Source of the DNA: Methylobacter sp.
GTDB taxonomy: Bacteria > Pseudomonadota > Gammaproteobacteria > Methylococcales > Methylomonadaceae
Length of the DNA: 42,292 nt
Direction of reading: 5' to 3'
Assembly (NCBI GenBank): GCA_030679035.1
Contig: JAUXTH010000210.1
Location: 1-42,292, forward strand
Part shown: piece after piece, positions 24,979 to 33,947 of the stretch
Numbering within the stretch: the stretch's first letter is position 1
How the letters are laid out: each line of letters opens with the position of its first letter
Program-made: the position numbers and the translations under genes
Notes under the pieces: generated by a model
The model's input: the letters and a program-made list of their open reading frames with translations, nothing else
Database searches by the model: none
What the model was told of the DNA's origin: nothing

Positions 24979-26934
24979 ATGTTTAACGAAGCCAATTCAG
25001 AAATTAATATAAGCACTATTTCGAGCTCGTCGAATACTACCAATAACTTTGATCACAATCTCAAGCTGGCCATTAGCAAAGCGCAAGAGAAATTATTAAG
25101 CCTACAGGACAAGGAAGGCTACTGGGTATTCGAACTGGAAGCGGACTGCTCGATCCCGTCAGAATACATCATGATGATGCACTACCTGGGTGAAATCGAT
25201 GAACCGCTACAGGCAAAAATCGCCAACTATCTAAGATCCCGTCAATCTGAAGACGGCAGCTACCCTCTGTTTACCGGTGGTGCAGGCGATATCAGTTGCA
25301 GCGTCAAAGTCTATTTCGCGTTAAAGATGACCGGTGATGCTGTCGACGCTCCGCATATGACCCGGTTAAGAAATTACATCCTCAGTCAGGGCGGCGCGGC
25401 AAAAGCCAATGTGTTTACACGCATTGCGCTGGCAATCTTTAAGCAATTACCTTGGCGCGGCGTTCCGTATATTCCGGTCGAAATCATGCTGTTTCCCAGC
25501 TGGTTTCCGTTCCATTTGGACAAAGTATCGTACTGGTCCAGAACCGTTATGGTACCGCTGTTTATACTTTGCACCTTAAAAGCAACAGCCAAGAACCCTA
25601 ACAACATCAATATACTGGAACTCTTCGTCACCCATCCTGACGAGGAAAAACACTATTTCCCTGAAAGAACCCTGTTAAATAAAATCTTTCTGGGTTTGGA
25701 TAAATTGGGCTTGGCCACTCGCCCGTTAATCCCGAAAAAAGCCCATGAATTGGCGATCCAAAAAGCCAAAGACTGGTTTATTGAACGCCTGAACGGCGAA
25801 GACGGCCTGGGCGGAATTTTCCCTGCAATGGTCAGCTCTTACGAAGCCATGCTGCTGCTGGGCATGCCGAAAGATCATCCTCATGTTGTCACCGCTCGCA
25901 AAGCCATCGACAAATTACTGGTCATCAATGAGCATGACGCCTACTGTCAGCCCTGCTTGTCTCCGGTTTGGGATACAGCACTGGCCGCGTTGGCTTTACA
26001 AGAAGCCGACAAAACCGGCAACAGCCAAAGCCTGACCCGCGCCTACGACTGGCTTAAAAGCAAACAGCTGTCAGACGAACCAGGCGACTGGAGAATTTCC
26101 AGACCGGATTTAGCGGGTGGCGGCTGGGCATTTCAATTTGAAAACCCGCACTATCCTGATGTCGACGACACAGCGATTGTGGCCTTCGCCATGGCAGAAT
26201 CGAACCTACCCCATCTGAATGAATCGATACATCGCGCAACCCGCTGGATAGTCGGCATGCAGTCTAAAAACGGCGGTTACGGGGCGTTTGATGTCGATAA
26301 CACCTACTATTATTTGAATGAGATTCCATTTGCCGATCACGGTGCGTTATTAGACCCGCCTACTTCAGATGTCAGCGCACGCTGCGCGATGCTGATGGCC
26401 AAAGTGGCTCAGGATCATGCCGAATATTTGCCTGCATTAGAGCGCACTATCGAGTACATCCGTAGCGAACAGGAACAAGACGGTTCATGGTTCGGCCGCT
26501 GGGGCACCAACTATATCTACGGCACATGGTCGGTATTGCTTGGACTTGAGCAAACCGGTTTACCTAAAAGCGACCCTCTGTACACCAAGGCCGCAACATG
26601 GCTCAAAAGCGTGCAACGCGGCGATGGCGGCTGGGGTGAAGACAACTACAGCTATCACGATATAAGCCATAGCGGAAAATATCATTTCAGCACCGCATTT
26701 CAAACGGCCTGGGCTGTTTTGGCTTTAATGGCGGCCGGAGAGGCCCACAGTCCCGAAGTGAAAGCAGGTATCGACTTCATCTTGCGCAACCAGCAGTCTG
26801 ACGGCGTATGGAATGACGAGTGCTTCACCGCGCCCGGCTTCCCAAAGGTTTTCTATCTTAAATACCACGGTTACGACAAGTTCTTCCCGCTTTGGGCCTT
26901 GGCTCGCTACCGTAACGAGCTCCTCAACAAGTGA
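24979..26934 (+). CDS. shc: Squalene-hopene cyclase
   Basis: This protein of 651 residues cyclises squalene to hopene and hopanol at the inner membrane. The catalytic acid motif DVDDTA is at 394-399. Multiple QW repeats are visible (for example QSEDGSYPL, QSKNGGYGAF, QEQDGSWFGRWG, QRGDGGWGED, QQSDGVWND), and the length is usual for the bacterial enzyme. It follows the squalene synthase gene by 11 bp and its stop overlaps the GTG start of hpnG. It was given an N-terminal Ser/Thr/Asn-rich extension of about 25 residues by its best start, ATG 24979. Confidence 0.97.
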   Translation: MFNEANSEINISTISSSSNTTNNFDHNLKLAISKAQEKLLSLQDKEGYWVFELEADCSIPSEYIMMMHYLGEIDEPLQAKIANYLRSRQSEDGSYPLFTGGAGDISCSVKVYFALKMTGDAVDAPHMTRLRNYILSQGGAAKANVFTRIALAIFKQLPWRGVPYIPVEIMLFPSWFPFHLDKVSYWSRTVMVPLFILCTLKATAKNPNNINILELFVTHPDEEKHYFPERTLLNKIFLGLDKLGLATRPLIPKKAHELAIQKAKDWFIERLNGEDGLGGIFPAMVSSYEAMLLLGMPKDHPHVVTARKAIDKLLVINEHDAYCQPCLSPVWDTALAALALQEADKTGNSQSLTRAYDWLKSKQLSDEPGDWRISRPDLAGGGWAFQFENPHYPDVDDTAIVAFAMAESNLPHLNESIHRATRWIVGMQSKNGGYGAFDVDNTYYYLNEIPFADHGALLDPPTSDVSARCAMLMAKVAQDHAEYLPALERTIEYIRSEQEQDGSWFGRWGTNYIYGTWSVLLGLEQTGLPKSDPLYTKAATWLKSVQRGDGGWGEDNYSYHDISHSGKYHFSTAFQTAWAVLALMAAGEAHSPEVKAGIDFILRNQQSDGVWNDECFTAPGFPKVFYLKYHGYDKFFPLWALARYRNELLNK

Positions 26935-27650
26935 TCACCGGCATAGTTGTTGCTTTACCGGAAGAACTCAGCACCCTGACTTCAAAAAAAATTGATAAAG
27001 GGTGCTGTGTTTTTATTACCGACGCAATCGTTCTCGCCTATTCCGGTGCCGGTGCCAACAATGCCCGAACAGCATCTGAATTATTGATCGCTCAAGGCGC
27101 CACTCGCCTGATCAGCTGGGGTTGCGCCGCCGCCCTCAGTGGAACATTAAAATCTGGCGATCTGGTCTTGGCAGACACCTTGATAGACTCCGAAGGCGCT
27201 CAAATCAGCATCCGCCCTGACTGGCATGGCTACACCAAAAACCTGCTTTCACCCGCTCTAAAAGTTCACACCGGCAGTTTAGCTGAAAGCAAAAGCATTG
27301 TTGCTACCGGTCAGGACAAACAGCACCTGCACATCAAGACCAGCGCAGTCGCATTGGACATGGAAACGATAGCCATAGCCAAAGTTGCCCGGCAACACAA
27401 ACTACCATTTTTAGCCATCAGGGCCATTGCCGATCCGGTTAACATGGACTTGCCTAAAGCCATCAATCAGGCCCTTAATGATGAAGGCGACATTGTTATA
27501 GGTAAGTTGTTATTATTTATTGCGCTACATCCGTCCGAACTACCGGGACTGATAAAACTGGGCCTGCATTTCAATGCTGCAAAAAAAACGTTAAAATTGG
27601 TCGCTAAACAGCTCGATCAATTGACCGCATTACCCAGCCAAGACCAATAA
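26931..27650 (+). CDS. hpnG: HpnG, adenosylhopane nucleosidase
   Basis: This 239-residue protein of the purine nucleoside phosphorylase superfamily removes adenine from adenosylhopane to give ribosylhopane. Visible features are ITGIVVALPEEL at the N-terminus, YSGAGANNA, ISWGCAAALS, and the purine and ribose site VALDMETIAIAKVA with the family's Glu. It starts with GTG at 26931 inside the last codons of shc (four-base overlap), so translation is coupled. The next gene, hpnN, starts five bases after its stop. It acts one step after HpnH, which is encoded on the opposite strand. Confidence 0.93.
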   Translation: MITGIVVALPEELSTLTSKKIDKGCCVFITDAIVLAYSGAGANNARTASELLIAQGATRLISWGCAAALSGTLKSGDLVLADTLIDSEGAQISIRPDWHGYTKNLLSPALKVHTGSLAESKSIVATGQDKQHLHIKTSAVALDMETIAIAKVARQHKLPFLAIRAIADPVNMDLPKAINQALNDEGDIVIGKLLLFIALHPSELPGLIKLGLHFNAAKKTLKLVAKQLDQLTALPSQDQ

Positions 27651-27655
27651 ACAGC

Positions 27656-30289
27656 ATGTCATCTTTTTTCAACACCCTTATCGGCTGGTGCGAGCGCCAA
27701 ATCATGCGCTGCCCATGGACACTGTTATTGCTATCGCTGTTGCTTTGCGGCGTTACCCTATACTACACCTATCAAAACCTGGAGATTAACACCAACACGG
27801 CTGAAATGTTGTCGCCCGATCTGCCTTTCCAGCAAAACCAGGCACATTTTAACCAGGCATTTCCCGAAGATGCCACCACCATTATTTTTGCAGTTGAGGC
27901 CCAAACGCCGGAAGAATCCTCTCAGGCGGCCGGGAAACTTGCCGATCAGCTAAACAAAGCAACAGACCGCTTTGATTCTGCCTACATCCCCACAGACAAT
28001 GCTTTTTTCAGGCAACAGGCCTTGCTTTATCTTGATCAAGACGACCTGGATATTTTCGCCAAAAAACTTACTGATGCCCAGCCTTTTATAGGCCATCTGG
28101 CCCAAAATTATCATCTTGAAGGCCTGTTCGGCATTATCGGCCAAGCGCTTAACCAGCATGACCATGCTTTGCCGATGGACTTGAACCCGATACTCTTAGC
28201 CATTGATAATGTCCTGAATAATCAGTTAAACGGTCAACCACGTTATTTGTCTTGGCAAAATATCCTGTCCGAAAACAAGCCGAACACTGACAATATCAAG
28301 GATACAGAAGCAGAAACCAACGTTAACAGGACTATCGTCATCGCCAAGCCTAAAATGCATTTCAATGAAATGCTGCCCGCCGATGTTGCTCTGTCGGCTG
28401 CGCGCGAAATCAGTCACGCGATCATGGCGGAAAATCCGTCACTGAGCATACGCATGACCGGCGAGACCGCACTGGAACACGAAGAACTGGAAAGCGTCAC
28501 CAAAGGCGCCACGTTCTCCGGTTTATTGTCGCTGGTTTTGGTATTCGTAGTTCAATGGATAGGCCTGCGCTCAGTAAGACTGCTGATTACCACCTATATC
28601 GTGCTGGTTATGGGCCTGATATTGACAGCCGGATTCGCCGCCGTCACCGTCGGGCATTTAAATGTCATTTCCATTGCCTTTGCCAGTTTATATATCGGAC
28701 TGGGAGTCGATTATGCGATTCACATCTGCTTGCATTACCGCGAAGGCAAGGCCGACGGCCTATCCAATAGCGAAGCCATCCTGATCAGCATCCGCGATGT
28801 CGGCTCTTCGTTGTTTTTATGCGCATTGGCCACCGCGATCGGTTTTTTTGCCTTTATACCGACGGATTATGCGGGCGTATCCGAATTGGGCGTTATTTCA
28901 GGCGGCGGTATCTTTATCGGCCTGATTATTTCACTGACCGTATTGCCGGCCTTGTTCTGCGTTTTTCCAGTCAATAATGTAAAGCCGATACGCTCGCCGT
29001 TAACCCCGGCCTTTATCATCACTTTTCCGTTTCGCTTTTCGACCGGCATCAAAATCGTGTCCATATTACTGGGTATCGGCGCTTGCTTTGTGTTGACCGA
29101 CCTTACTTTCGATTACAATCCAATCAACTTGAGAGACCCAAACAGCGAATCCGTGGTAGCCATTAAAGAACTGTTAAAGTCCAAGACCGAATCCCCGTTT
29201 GCGCTGACCGCGTTGGTAAGCAATTTTGAAGCTGCCGGTAAAATTACCGCCCAACTTAATCAGCAACCGTCTGTGCATGAAACCATCAGCTTGGCGAGTT
29301 TTATCGCTAAAAACCAGGACGAAAAACTGGCGACCATTGAAGACTTGAATTTAATGCTGGGCGGACAACTTAGAAACTTCGACAACACACTCGATACCGC
29401 CAATCAGCAGGCCGCATTGATTAAATTCAACGAAGCGCTGAAAAAAGCGATTGTTGAAAAATCCCCGAATGTGCCGCAGCAAACCTTGCAGCAGCTGCAA
29501 CAGCGCATCGAAGCGTTCATCAAACAGGCAGACTCAGCCCCGACTCCAGCAGCCGGTTATATACAGCTGGAAAAAAATATTCTAGGCCTGCTGCCGTTTA
29601 CCATAGAGCGGCTTAGAACCAGCCTGACCGCAACGCCGTTTGGATTGGACGATTTACCGTCAGAAATAAGATCGCACTGGGTCAGCGCGGGTGGTCTTTA
29701 TAGAGTCCTGATCACGCCAGAAAAAGACCAAAACAAGCCTGATAATTTGAAAGAATTCGTCACTCAGGTGCAAGCCGTTGACAACACGGTTTCCGGCCTG
29801 CCGATTATCAATCAGGCTGGTGGCGATGCTATTGTCAAGGCATTTATTAAAGCCTTCAGCGGTGCTTTTATTGCCATTGTGGTGTTATTATTGCTAATGT
29901 ACAGAAGCGTCAGAAAAACCCTGTTGATTATCATGCCATTGTTGCTTGCCGCTTTGCTCACCGGCGCGACCAACGTATTGCTGGACAACCCTTTCAATTT
30001 CGCCAATATCATCGCCCTGCCTTTGCTGCTGGGCATGGGTATCGACAGCAGCATACTGATCATGCACAGACACCATTCCAGTTCTGGTGAGGATGAAAAT
30101 TTGCTGCAAAGCAGCACCACCCGAGGCATTATTTTCAGCTCCATAACAACCTTGTGCAGCTTTTCCAGCCTTGCTTTCACCGCCCATCAGGGTATGGCAA
30201 GCATGGGTTTAGTATTGGCCATAGGCCTTACTTTCACAGTGATGTGTTCTTTAATAGTCCTGCCTGCTTTCAGCGGCAAAAGAATTTAA
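27656..30289 (+). CDS. hpnN: HpnN, RND-family hopanoid transporter
   Basis: This protein of 877 residues has the MMPL/RND layout. One membrane helix near the N-terminus (WTLLLLSLLLCGVTLYY) leads to a large periplasmic domain of about 230 residues. Five helices follow (about 280-460, with GLGVDYAIHICLHYREG). A second periplasmic domain of about 270 residues and another helix bundle (about 735-870, with LGMGIDSSILIMHRHH) complete it. HpnN moves hopanoids from the inner to the outer membrane in Rhodopseudomonas. Here it is followed after 16 bp by hpnO. The GxGxDxx(I/S) motifs in the first helix of each bundle fit proton coupling. Confidence 0.95.
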   Translation: MSSFFNTLIGWCERQIMRCPWTLLLLSLLLCGVTLYYTYQNLEINTNTAEMLSPDLPFQQNQAHFNQAFPEDATTIIFAVEAQTPEESSQAAGKLADQLNKATDRFDSAYIPTDNAFFRQQALLYLDQDDLDIFAKKLTDAQPFIGHLAQNYHLEGLFGIIGQALNQHDHALPMDLNPILLAIDNVLNNQLNGQPRYLSWQNILSENKPNTDNIKDTEAETNVNRTIVIAKPKMHFNEMLPADVALSAAREISHAIMAENPSLSIRMTGETALEHEELESVTKGATFSGLLSLVLVFVVQWIGLRSVRLLITTYIVLVMGLILTAGFAAVTVGHLNVISIAFASLYIGLGVDYAIHICLHYREGKADGLSNSEAILISIRDVGSSLFLCALATAIGFFAFIPTDYAGVSELGVISGGGIFIGLIISLTVLPALFCVFPVNNVKPIRSPLTPAFIITFPFRFSTGIKIVSILLGIGACFVLTDLTFDYNPINLRDPNSESVVAIKELLKSKTESPFALTALVSNFEAAGKITAQLNQQPSVHETISLASFIAKNQDEKLATIEDLNLMLGGQLRNFDNTLDTANQQAALIKFNEALKKAIVEKSPNVPQQTLQQLQQRIEAFIKQADSAPTPAAGYIQLEKNILGLLPFTIERLRTSLTATPFGLDDLPSEIRSHWVSAGGLYRVLITPEKDQNKPDNLKEFVTQVQAVDNTVSGLPIINQAGGDAIVKAFIKAFSGAFIAIVVLLLLMYRSVRKTLLIIMPLLLAALLTGATNVLLDNPFNFANIIALPLLLGMGIDSSILIMHRHHSSSGEDENLLQSSTTRGIIFSSITTLCSFSSLAFTAHQGMASMGLVLAIGLTFTVMCSLIVLPAFSGKRI

Positions 30290-30305
30290 TTTTTTGAGGT
30301 AACTA

Positions 30306-31691
30306 ATGTCATTCAGCATCGCCGAACTTTTTTCTCAACACAGCACTGATAAATTTGATCTGCACGAACAACATTTAAACAATCAAATGGTCAGAGTGTT
30401 AAAGACCATAGGCTATGACCGCCACTACAAAAAAGCTGTCGGACAATATCTCTACGACCAGGACGGCACGGAATACCTGGACTTGCTCAGCGGTTTCGGC
30501 GTATTTGCGATCGGTCGCAATCACCCGACCGTGATCAGCGCATTAACCGAAACCTTAACATTGGAATTGCCCAACCTGGTGCAAATGGATGTGTCGGTGC
30601 TCAGCGGATTGCTGGCGCAGGAAATCCTGAAAACCACGCCGGACAATCTAAACAAGATGTTCTTTTGCAATTCAGGAACAGAGTCCGTGGAAGCGGCGAT
30701 TAAATTCGCCCGCTATACCACCAAACGCGAAAAAATCGTCTTTTGCGAACACGGCTATCATGGGCTGACCATGGGATCACTGTCATTAAACGGCGAAGAC
30801 ATCTTCCGCGAGGGTTTCGGCCCGCTGCTGCCCGGTTGCAGCTCCGTTCCTTTCAACGATCTTACAGCACTGGAACAAGCCTTAAGCAACAAAGATGTTG
30901 CGGCTTTCGTCGTCGAACCTATCCAAGGCAAAGGCGTCAATGTACCGGATGATAATTATTTGCCGGAAGTCGAACGCTTGTGCAAAAAATACGGCACCTT
31001 GTTTGTCGCCGATGAAGTCCAAACGGGCTTAGGGCGCACCGGAAAATTCTGGGCTATCGACCACTGGAACGTCAAGCCGGATATGATTTGCATGGCCAAA
31101 GCCCTGTCAGGCGGATTCGTCCCGGTCGGCGGGGTCGCGATGACCCAGAAAATCATGGATACCGTTTATAACCGTATGGATCGGGCTGTCGTGCATGGCT
31201 CCACCTTCTCCAAGAACAATATGGCGATGGCAGCAGGCCTTGCCACGCTGTACGTTATGGAAGAAGAAAAACTGGTCGAAAACAGCATGAAAGTCGGCAC
31301 CGACATTATCGATAGCCTGAACGCGATGGCCGGAAAATATGAATTCCTGAAAGAAGTGCGCGGCAAAGGCATGATGATTGCAATTGAATTCCAGTCGCCC
31401 AAGAGCCTGAAACTCAAAGCGGCCTGGGCGATGCTGGAAGCGGCCAATAAAGGCTTATTCTGCCAAATGATCACCATTCCTTTATTTAAGGAACACCATA
31501 TCCTGACGCAGGTCGCAGGGCACGGCATGAACGTGGTCAAGCTGTTGCCGCCGTTAAACTTAACGCAAAAAGACCGTGACACCATAGTCAATTCATTTGA
31601 TAAAACCATAGCCGATACCCATCAAATTCCCGGTTCCATCTGGGACTTAGGCAAGAATCTGGCGGGACATGCCTTGAAGGGCAAAAAATAA
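30306..31691 (+). CDS. hpnO: HpnO, hopanoid aminotransferase
   Basis: This class III PLP aminotransferase of 461 residues converts ribosylhopane-derived aldehyde to the 35-amino product (aminobacteriohopanetriol and further polyols). Visible are FCNSGTESVEAAIKFAR (cofactor phosphate site), HGYHGLTMGSLSL, the Asp of VADEVQTGLGRTG, and the Schiff-base lysine Lys265 in MAKALSGG. TTTGAGGT precedes the start. It closes the hpn part of the operon; a 90-bp inverted repeat separates it from copC. The family resembles ornithine aminotransferase, so the assignment to HpnO rests on both sequence and context. Confidence 0.92.
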   Translation: MSFSIAELFSQHSTDKFDLHEQHLNNQMVRVLKTIGYDRHYKKAVGQYLYDQDGTEYLDLLSGFGVFAIGRNHPTVISALTETLTLELPNLVQMDVSVLSGLLAQEILKTTPDNLNKMFFCNSGTESVEAAIKFARYTTKREKIVFCEHGYHGLTMGSLSLNGEDIFREGFGPLLPGCSSVPFNDLTALEQALSNKDVAAFVVEPIQGKGVNVPDDNYLPEVERLCKKYGTLFVADEVQTGLGRTGKFWAIDHWNVKPDMICMAKALSGGFVPVGGVAMTQKIMDTVYNRMDRAVVHGSTFSKNNMAMAAGLATLYVMEEEKLVENSMKVGTDIIDSLNAMAGKYEFLKEVRGKGMMIAIEFQSPKSLKLKAAWAMLEAANKGLFCQMITIPLFKEHHILTQVAGHGMNVVKLLPPLNLTQKDRDTIVNSFDKTIADTHQIPGSIWDLGKNLAGHALKGKK

Positions 31692-31707
31692 ATAAACGTT
31701 AGAGAAA

Positions 31708-31797
31708 TAGGCCACAGATGACACGGATTTAGCGGATAAGCGCTGATAAAAAATAAAATCCGTTTAAATCCGTGTCATCCGTGTCATCCGTGGCCTA
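31708..31797. repeat. Inverted repeat between hpnO and copC
   Basis: ATAGGCCACAGATGACACGG on the left (31708-31727) faces its near reverse complement at about 31771-31797, in which the unit CGTGTCATC is duplicated. The two arms enclose a loop that also pairs in part (GATTTAGCGG against CCGTTTAAATC). This is a common bacterial intergenic palindrome. As the only sizeable gap after hpnO it may end or weaken transcription before copC. Confidence 0.7.
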
Positions 31798-31840
31798 TCA
31801 TTAAAATTAGCATCACAAATAGTTACAATCTGGAAAAGTA

Positions 31841-32197
31841 ATGAAAAAGTCATTTCAATTTATTTTATTATTTTTAACTTTGAGCCAAGCACATTGGGCC
31901 GCCGCTCATGCGGTGATAACCGATTATTCGCTGAAAATAGCACCCATCCATGCGGGCAGCCCGGCAAAAGTCGAACTGTCGTTTAATTCCCAGATAGAAC
32001 TGGGCTTGTCGCAGATTTTCCTGGTCAGCAAAGGCGATAAACACGAGCTATTGCAAGCCGTCAACGGCAACAAACAAGGACGGATTATCATCCAAATTCC
32101 GCCACTTGAATTAGGCGATTATGCCCTCCGCTTTAAAGTCTTCGCTGCTGACGGCCATTTAACCGAAGACGTTATTCATTTTTCTGTTTCCAAATAG
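31841..32197 (+). CDS. copC: CopC periplasmic copper-binding protein
   Basis: This 118-residue protein has a signal peptide ending WAA; cleavage before His23 would leave an N-terminal His, the classical first ligand of the CopC Cu(II) site. The conserved late motif ADGHLTEDV supplies the second His and an Asp. There are no Met-rich Cu(I) motifs, so it is a Cu(II)-only type. It is followed after three bases by copD, its membrane partner. In methanotrophs copper feeds the particulate methane monooxygenase, which would suit this gene pair, but that link is inference. Confidence 0.93.
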   Translation: MKKSFQFILLFLTLSQAHWAAAHAVITDYSLKIAPIHAGSPAKVELSFNSQIELGLSQIFLVSKGDKHELLQAVNGNKQGRIIIQIPPLELGDYALRFKVFAADGHLTEDVIHFSVSK

Positions 32198-32200
32198 GAG

Positions 32201-33946
32201 TTGGCAATGGCAGGCATAGCTGATTTTCTCGATTCTCTTATTGGCGGGTTTGACCTGATTTGTTATTCATTAGCAATCGGCAGCCTGTTTTGGGGACTTT
32301 TTGTATTGCGTCCCTGGCATTCGCCGCGCCAGTTCCCGACTGGCTCGCGGCATACACACCATCCCAGGCAATATCAAGACGGATACTCTGCGGTATTACT
32401 GCAAAAAACCATCACCCTTCTGTACAAAGGCGGTTTTTGGCTGGCTGCGGCTCAACTTTTCAAAATCATACTTAAAGTTTGGTTAATGACTGCCGTACTT
32501 GAGCGCTGGCCGTTTCCTGAATTCGCCGGTACAACGCAATTCATCGGCGGCATAATACGCACGATACTGGCTGTGGTTTTAGCCGGGTACTGCTATCAAT
32601 ACCTCAGTAAAAACCCTTTTTCCAAGCAGCACTGGATAACCGCCGGCATTGTCGCCCTGCCTATGATTATTTCAGGTGCTTGGCTGGTGCATGGCGCGGG
32701 ACGCTTTGAAAACCCAATCACCTTAATGTCGCTGACGGTCATCCATCAAGTGGCCGCAGCCGCCTGGATTGGCGGTATTTTTCAGTTGGTTAATCTATGG
32801 CTGTTACGCAGCAACAAACAAGTTCCTGCTGAATTATGGCCTTTATTGCTTAAGCGCTTCACCACGTTCGGCATAGCCTCAGTCGCGATGATCCTGATCT
32901 CGGGTTTGCCTATAGCATTGCAATACATCGACACCTGGAACGGCCTGATCGGTACCGGCTACGGCAATTTATTGATGGTAAAAATTACCTTAATGACCAT
33001 CGCCCTGGGGTTTGCCTGGTTAAATAGATCCGCCGTTTTGGCATTCGGGTTTTCCGGTAATCATCATGCTTTAAATAACCGCGTTCCTTATTACGTTGAA
33101 GCGGAAACCTTTGTTCTGGTCACATTGCTGTTTACCGCCGCCAGCTTGGCTTCTCAGCCTCCGGCTATCGATATTCCAACCCTGACCGCAAGCTGGCAGG
33201 AAGTTTTAAACACCTTTAGCCCGCAAATTCCAACAACCAGCTCACCGACACATACCGACCTGATTGCAGGTGAAGCGGGGCGCGTTGCGATTGTCGGCCA
33301 AGTGCCATCGCTCGCGGCAACCGAATGGTCGAACTACAACCACAACATTGCCGGTATTTTCCTGACCGTGATGAGCTTCTTTGCGATGCTGTCTTATGTG
33401 CAAAAATCCAGCTTCGAGAAATTCAAATACTGGCCGCTGGGCTTTGTAGGACTGGGCGTCTTCCTGTTTTTTCGCAGTGATGCGGAATCCTGGCCTTTGG
33501 GTCCGATAAGCTTCTGGGACAGCACATTTAACAACGGTGAAGTGTTGCAGCACCGGATTGCGACCTTATTGGTGTTTGTGCTCGGCATTATGGAGCTTAG
33601 CGCCCGGATAACCAAAAACCCGGACAGCAAACTACCTTTTGTTTTTCCGTTGCTGGCAGCTTTTGGTGGTTTGATGCTGCTGACTCATTCCCATGTCGGT
33701 TTCCAACCCAAAAGTGCTTTCCTTATCCAGGTCGGTCACACCATGATGGGAATTTTCTCTCTCATTCTGGCAACTGGCCGTTGGCTGGAATTAAAATTGG
33801 ACCGGCCCGGCAATGATATCGCCAAGGATGGTGTGTATGCCGCAAGCCTGCCGGGAGCAGGCTCGGCGATTGCCGGTTTTATTTCTGTTGCCGCCCTGTT
33901 TCAGATTGGCATCATCCTGATGTTCTATCGCGAACCTCTTTACTAA
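32201..33946 (+). CDS. copD: CopD-family copper transport membrane protein, with repeat insertions
   Basis: This 581-residue protein has about 12 to 14 membrane helices and the CopD motif region ([20 protein letters not shown], with conserved His and Trp; [10 protein letters not shown]). It should import copper delivered by CopC. Two stretches look foreign: residues of about 42-60 after the first helix ([15 protein letters not shown]) and about 538-555 near the end ([14 protein letters not shown]). Both are encoded by copies of the same 47-bp repeat in opposite orientations, and both keep the frame open. They fall in loops between helices, so the protein may tolerate them. dxs starts one base after its stop codon. 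Confidence 0.9.
   Translation: MAMAGIADFLDSLIGGFDLICYSLAIGSLFWGLFVLRPWHSPRQFPTGSRHTHHPRQYQDGYSAVLLQKTITLLYKGGFWLAAAQLFKIILKVWLMTAVLERWPFPEFAGTTQFIGGIIRTILAVVLAGYCYQYLSKNPFSKQHWITAGIVALPMIISGAWLVHGAGRFENPITLMSLTVIHQVAAAAWIGGIFQLVNLWLLRSNKQVPAELWPLLLKRFTTFGIASVAMILISGLPIALQYIDTWNGLIGTGYGNLLMVKITLMTIALGFAWLNRSAVLAFGFSGNHHALNNRVPYYVEAETFVLVTLLFTAASLASQPPAIDIPTLTASWQEVLNTFSPQIPTTSSPTHTDLIAGEAGRVAIVGQVPSLAATEWSNYNHNIAGIFLTVMSFFAMLSYVQKSSFEKFKYWPLGFVGLGVFLFFRSDAESWPLGPISFWDSTFNNGEVLQHRIATLLVFVLGIMELSARITKNPDSKLPFVFPLLAAFGGLMLLTHSHVGFQPKSAFLIQVGHTMMGIFSLILATGRWLELKLDRPGNDIAKDGVYAASLPGAGSAIAGFISVAALFQIGIILMFYREPLY
32328..32374 (-). repeat. 47-bp coding-region repeat, copy C (in copD, inverted)
   Basis: This copy matches the plus-strand sequence at 38172-38218 at 39 of 47 positions, so it is inverted relative to the copy at 33816-33862. 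The core GCATACACACCATCCC is intact. It encodes the odd loop after the first helix of CopD. Confidence 0.75.
33816..33862 (+). repeat. 47-bp coding-region repeat, copy A (in copD)
   Basis: This copy matches the reverse complement of 38172-38218 at 43 of 47 positions; the core is GGATGGTGTGTATGC followed by GCAAGCC. It encodes [12 protein letters not shown] in the loop before the last membrane helix of CopD. Confidence 0.85.
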
Positions 33947-33947
33947 T

